A stretch of DNA of 6,482 nt from positions 1 to 6,482 of the forward strand of contig CBFDBC010000200.1 of assembly GCA_965602945.1 (NCBI GenBank). Direction: 5' to 3'. Below, one piece after another: positions 5,317 through 6,482 of the stretch. The translations under genes were made by a program, and so were the position numbers. How positions within the stretch are numbered: position 1 is the stretch's first letter; each line of letters starts with the position of its first letter. A model generated the notes under the pieces. It saw nothing but the letters and a program-made list of their open reading frames with translations. It did not search any database and was not told the DNA's origin. This DNA is from JAUXEH01 sp965602945 (GTDB lineage: Bacteria > Acidobacteriota > Aminicenantia > Aminicenantales > Aminicenantaceae).

Positions 5317-6482
5317 TTATTTCTTGATCACGGGAAGGCGTCCAGGCGTGTAGGGGGCGCCGATATCCTCCAGCATCTTTTCGATGGCCTTGACATCCAC
5401 CTCAACGAGCTTCCGAACCCGCTCCAGGATCGGCGGAAAGGCCTCCGCTACGACGGCATACGCATCTTTCTGGGTCTGTGTGGGAGCGGAGGTGGATCGC
5501 CAGTTGTCACGTGCGGCCGATCTCACGCGGTTCATGAGCCCGGGTTCGGCATCCTGGTCGACTCGGCTCAGGGTGGAATCTCCGTTCAGCAGGATCCGGA
5601 TATCTCCCAGCTCCTTTTCCAGGTCACGGACACGGCTGAAGATCCGGGCCCCGGCCTCTGCGTCGGTAACGCTCTTCAGCGCCACCCTGAAGTGTGTAGC
5701 CAGGGTGTCGAGTTCCCGCACGGCAGAGGACACGGCATTCAAGGACCGGCTCAGTTCTTGAGCCCTCATCTGAAAGGCCGCCAGGGCGGCCCGGTCTTCC
5801 GCCGGGAGCGATGCGTTGTTCAGGGGCATAGCGACAAACTCCACCGGAGGCTGGTCGGACAGCTTCGCCTCGCTCCCCTCCCGGGACAATGAGAGCCGGA
5901 CCTTGTAGGCGCCGGGAATTACCAGCGTTCCCGGTGGGCTGCTGGTCGTGGCCCCAGCCTGGCTGGTCGTGGTCGGGTTGAACGCCGGATAGCGCATGTC
6001 CCACACCACGCGCTGCAGGCCGTCACGAGCCGGTGCGCGCAGGCGCCGAACGACCCGGTCTTCTTCGTCAAGGATGGTGAGGAGGAGAAAGGGTGCCTCT
6101 TCCTCCTGCTCGGCCTTTATCTGCTCATAGGTGGGATAGGGTACCGCCTCCCCTTTTTTCACGGCCTCCTTTTCCCGTTCCTGTCTCTTCTGCCGGAGTG
6201 TCTTGACGCCGGCGTTCAGGTAATAGGTGATTACGGCCCCGACCGGTGGATTGGGGGCCGCATAGTACATCTCTCCCTGGAATCCCTTCCCTCGTCCCCC
6301 GAGCGGTGTGGATTCGAGATACATCCAGGGATCTTTTACGGGGAAGACAAAGGCCTGCGACGCCACCACCTCCGCGTTCAGGTGGCGCAGCGGCGTGTAA
6401 TCGTCAAGAACGAAGAAGCCGCGGCCGAAGGTGGCCAGGACCAAGTCGTTCTCCCGTTTCTGGATGGCGATGTCCCGCACCG
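5317..6482 (-). CDS. C-terminal part of a large VPS10/BNR-repeat beta-propeller 'glycosyl hydrolase-like' exported protein
   Basis: The frame is open to the right edge, so the 5' end is outside the window; the first visible codon, GTG 6480, is internal. About 387 residues are seen. The opening VRDIAIQKRENDLVLATFGRGFFVLDDY is the characteristic last blade of the sortilin/VPS10-like propeller proteins of about 1000 aa often annotated as glycosyl hydrolases. After it come a linker with YYAAPNPPVGAVITYYLN (72-89), a charged helix (93-128, ending in EQEEEAP), an Ig/FlgD-like beta-domain (FLLLTILDEEDRVVRRLRAP to GAYKVRLSLS, 131-199) with a Ser/Thr-rich loop (170-182), and a helical C-terminal region (225-372). 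The propeller belongs to the exo-alpha-sialidase/sortilin fold, but true glycosidase activity is not established for this group and no catalytic residues can be assessed here. The protein is presumably exported, though its signal peptide is out of view. The CPBP gene follows 9 nt downstream. Confidence 0.85.
   Translation of the reverse strand, partial: VRDIAIQKRENDLVLATFGRGFFVLDDYTPLRHLNAEVVASQAFVFPVKDPWMYLESTPLGGRGKGFQGEMYYAAPNPPVGAVITYYLNAGVKTLRQKRQEREKEAVKKGEAVPYPTYEQIKAEQEEEAPFLLLTILDEEDRVVRRLRAPARDGLQRVVWDMRYPAFNPTTTSQAGATTSSPPGTLVIPGAYKVRLSLSREGSEAKLSDQPPVEFVAMPLNNASLPAEDRAALAAFQMRAQELSRSLNAVSSAVRELDTLATHFRVALKSVTDAEAGARIFSRVRDLEKELGDIRILLNGDSTLSRVDQDAEPGLMNRVRSAARDNWRSTSAPTQTQKDAYAVVAEAFPPILERVRKLVEVDVKAIEKMLEDIGAPYTPGRLPVIKK

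Noticed and set aside
5284..5892. Plus-strand open frame of 202 codons opposite the VPS10-like gene
   Set aside because: It is antisense to a recognisable conserved protein, with no family resemblance of its own and no upstream signals.
1..6482. Search for CRISPR arrays, tRNA/rRNA, insertion sequences, toxin-antitoxin or defence genes
   Set aside because: No regularly spaced repeats, no RNA gene structure, no transposase, and no defence-type domain was found on either strand. All space is taken by envelope-type genes or gaps under 300 bases.

Overview
This is a GC-rich (roughly 55-60% by eye) chromosomal window from a bacterium that is probably Gram-negative. It encodes a signal-peptide beta-barrel protein ending in phenylalanine and several exported or membrane proteins. 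The C-terminal fragment of a very large VPS10/BNR-propeller 'glycosyl hydrolase-like' protein, next to a DUF2029-type (GT87) glycosyltransferase, recalls uncultured Acidobacteriota/Aminicenantes-like genomes. That placement is an inference from family distribution, not shown by the sequence. There is no RNA gene, CRISPR array, transposase, integrase or phage gene.

Layout, left to right. (1) 1-606 (+) is the C-terminal part of a group II PLP-dependent decarboxylase, cut by the left edge. (2) 668-1351 (-) is a secreted SGNH/GDSL hydrolase, convergent with the decarboxylase across a perfect 8-bp inverted repeat. (3) 1512-2108 and 2111-2563 (+) are a two-gene unit behind a near-consensus extended -10 promoter: an exported protein of unknown family and a small exported parvulin-type prolyl isomerase. 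(4) 2587-3756 (-) is a polytopic GT87-like glycosyltransferase. It meets the isomerase gene tail to tail at a hairpin. (5) 3869-4687 (+) is an outer-membrane beta-barrel protein, divergent from the glycosyltransferase. (6) 4671-5307 (-) is a CPBP (CAAX-type) intramembrane protease gene that appears broken by an internal deletion plus frame change. (7) 5317-6482 (-) is the C-terminal ~390 residues of the VPS10/BNR-repeat exported protein, cut by the right edge. It lies 9 nt upstream of the CPBP gene on the same strand.

Six of the seven proteins are predicted to act in the membrane, periplasm or outer membrane, so the theme is cell-envelope housekeeping rather than one pathway. Orientation changes often, so most genes are single transcription units with their own promoters. 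Four sigma70-like promoters, all with 17-bp spacers, can be read by eye, and two of them (GDSL and GT87) are strikingly alike. No gap between genes exceeds 300 bases.

I do not see an obvious new multi-gene system. The most interesting items are the broken CPBP gene, the unknown secreted protein paired with a minimal parvulin, the shared promoter architecture, and the very short predicted leader of the barrel gene.
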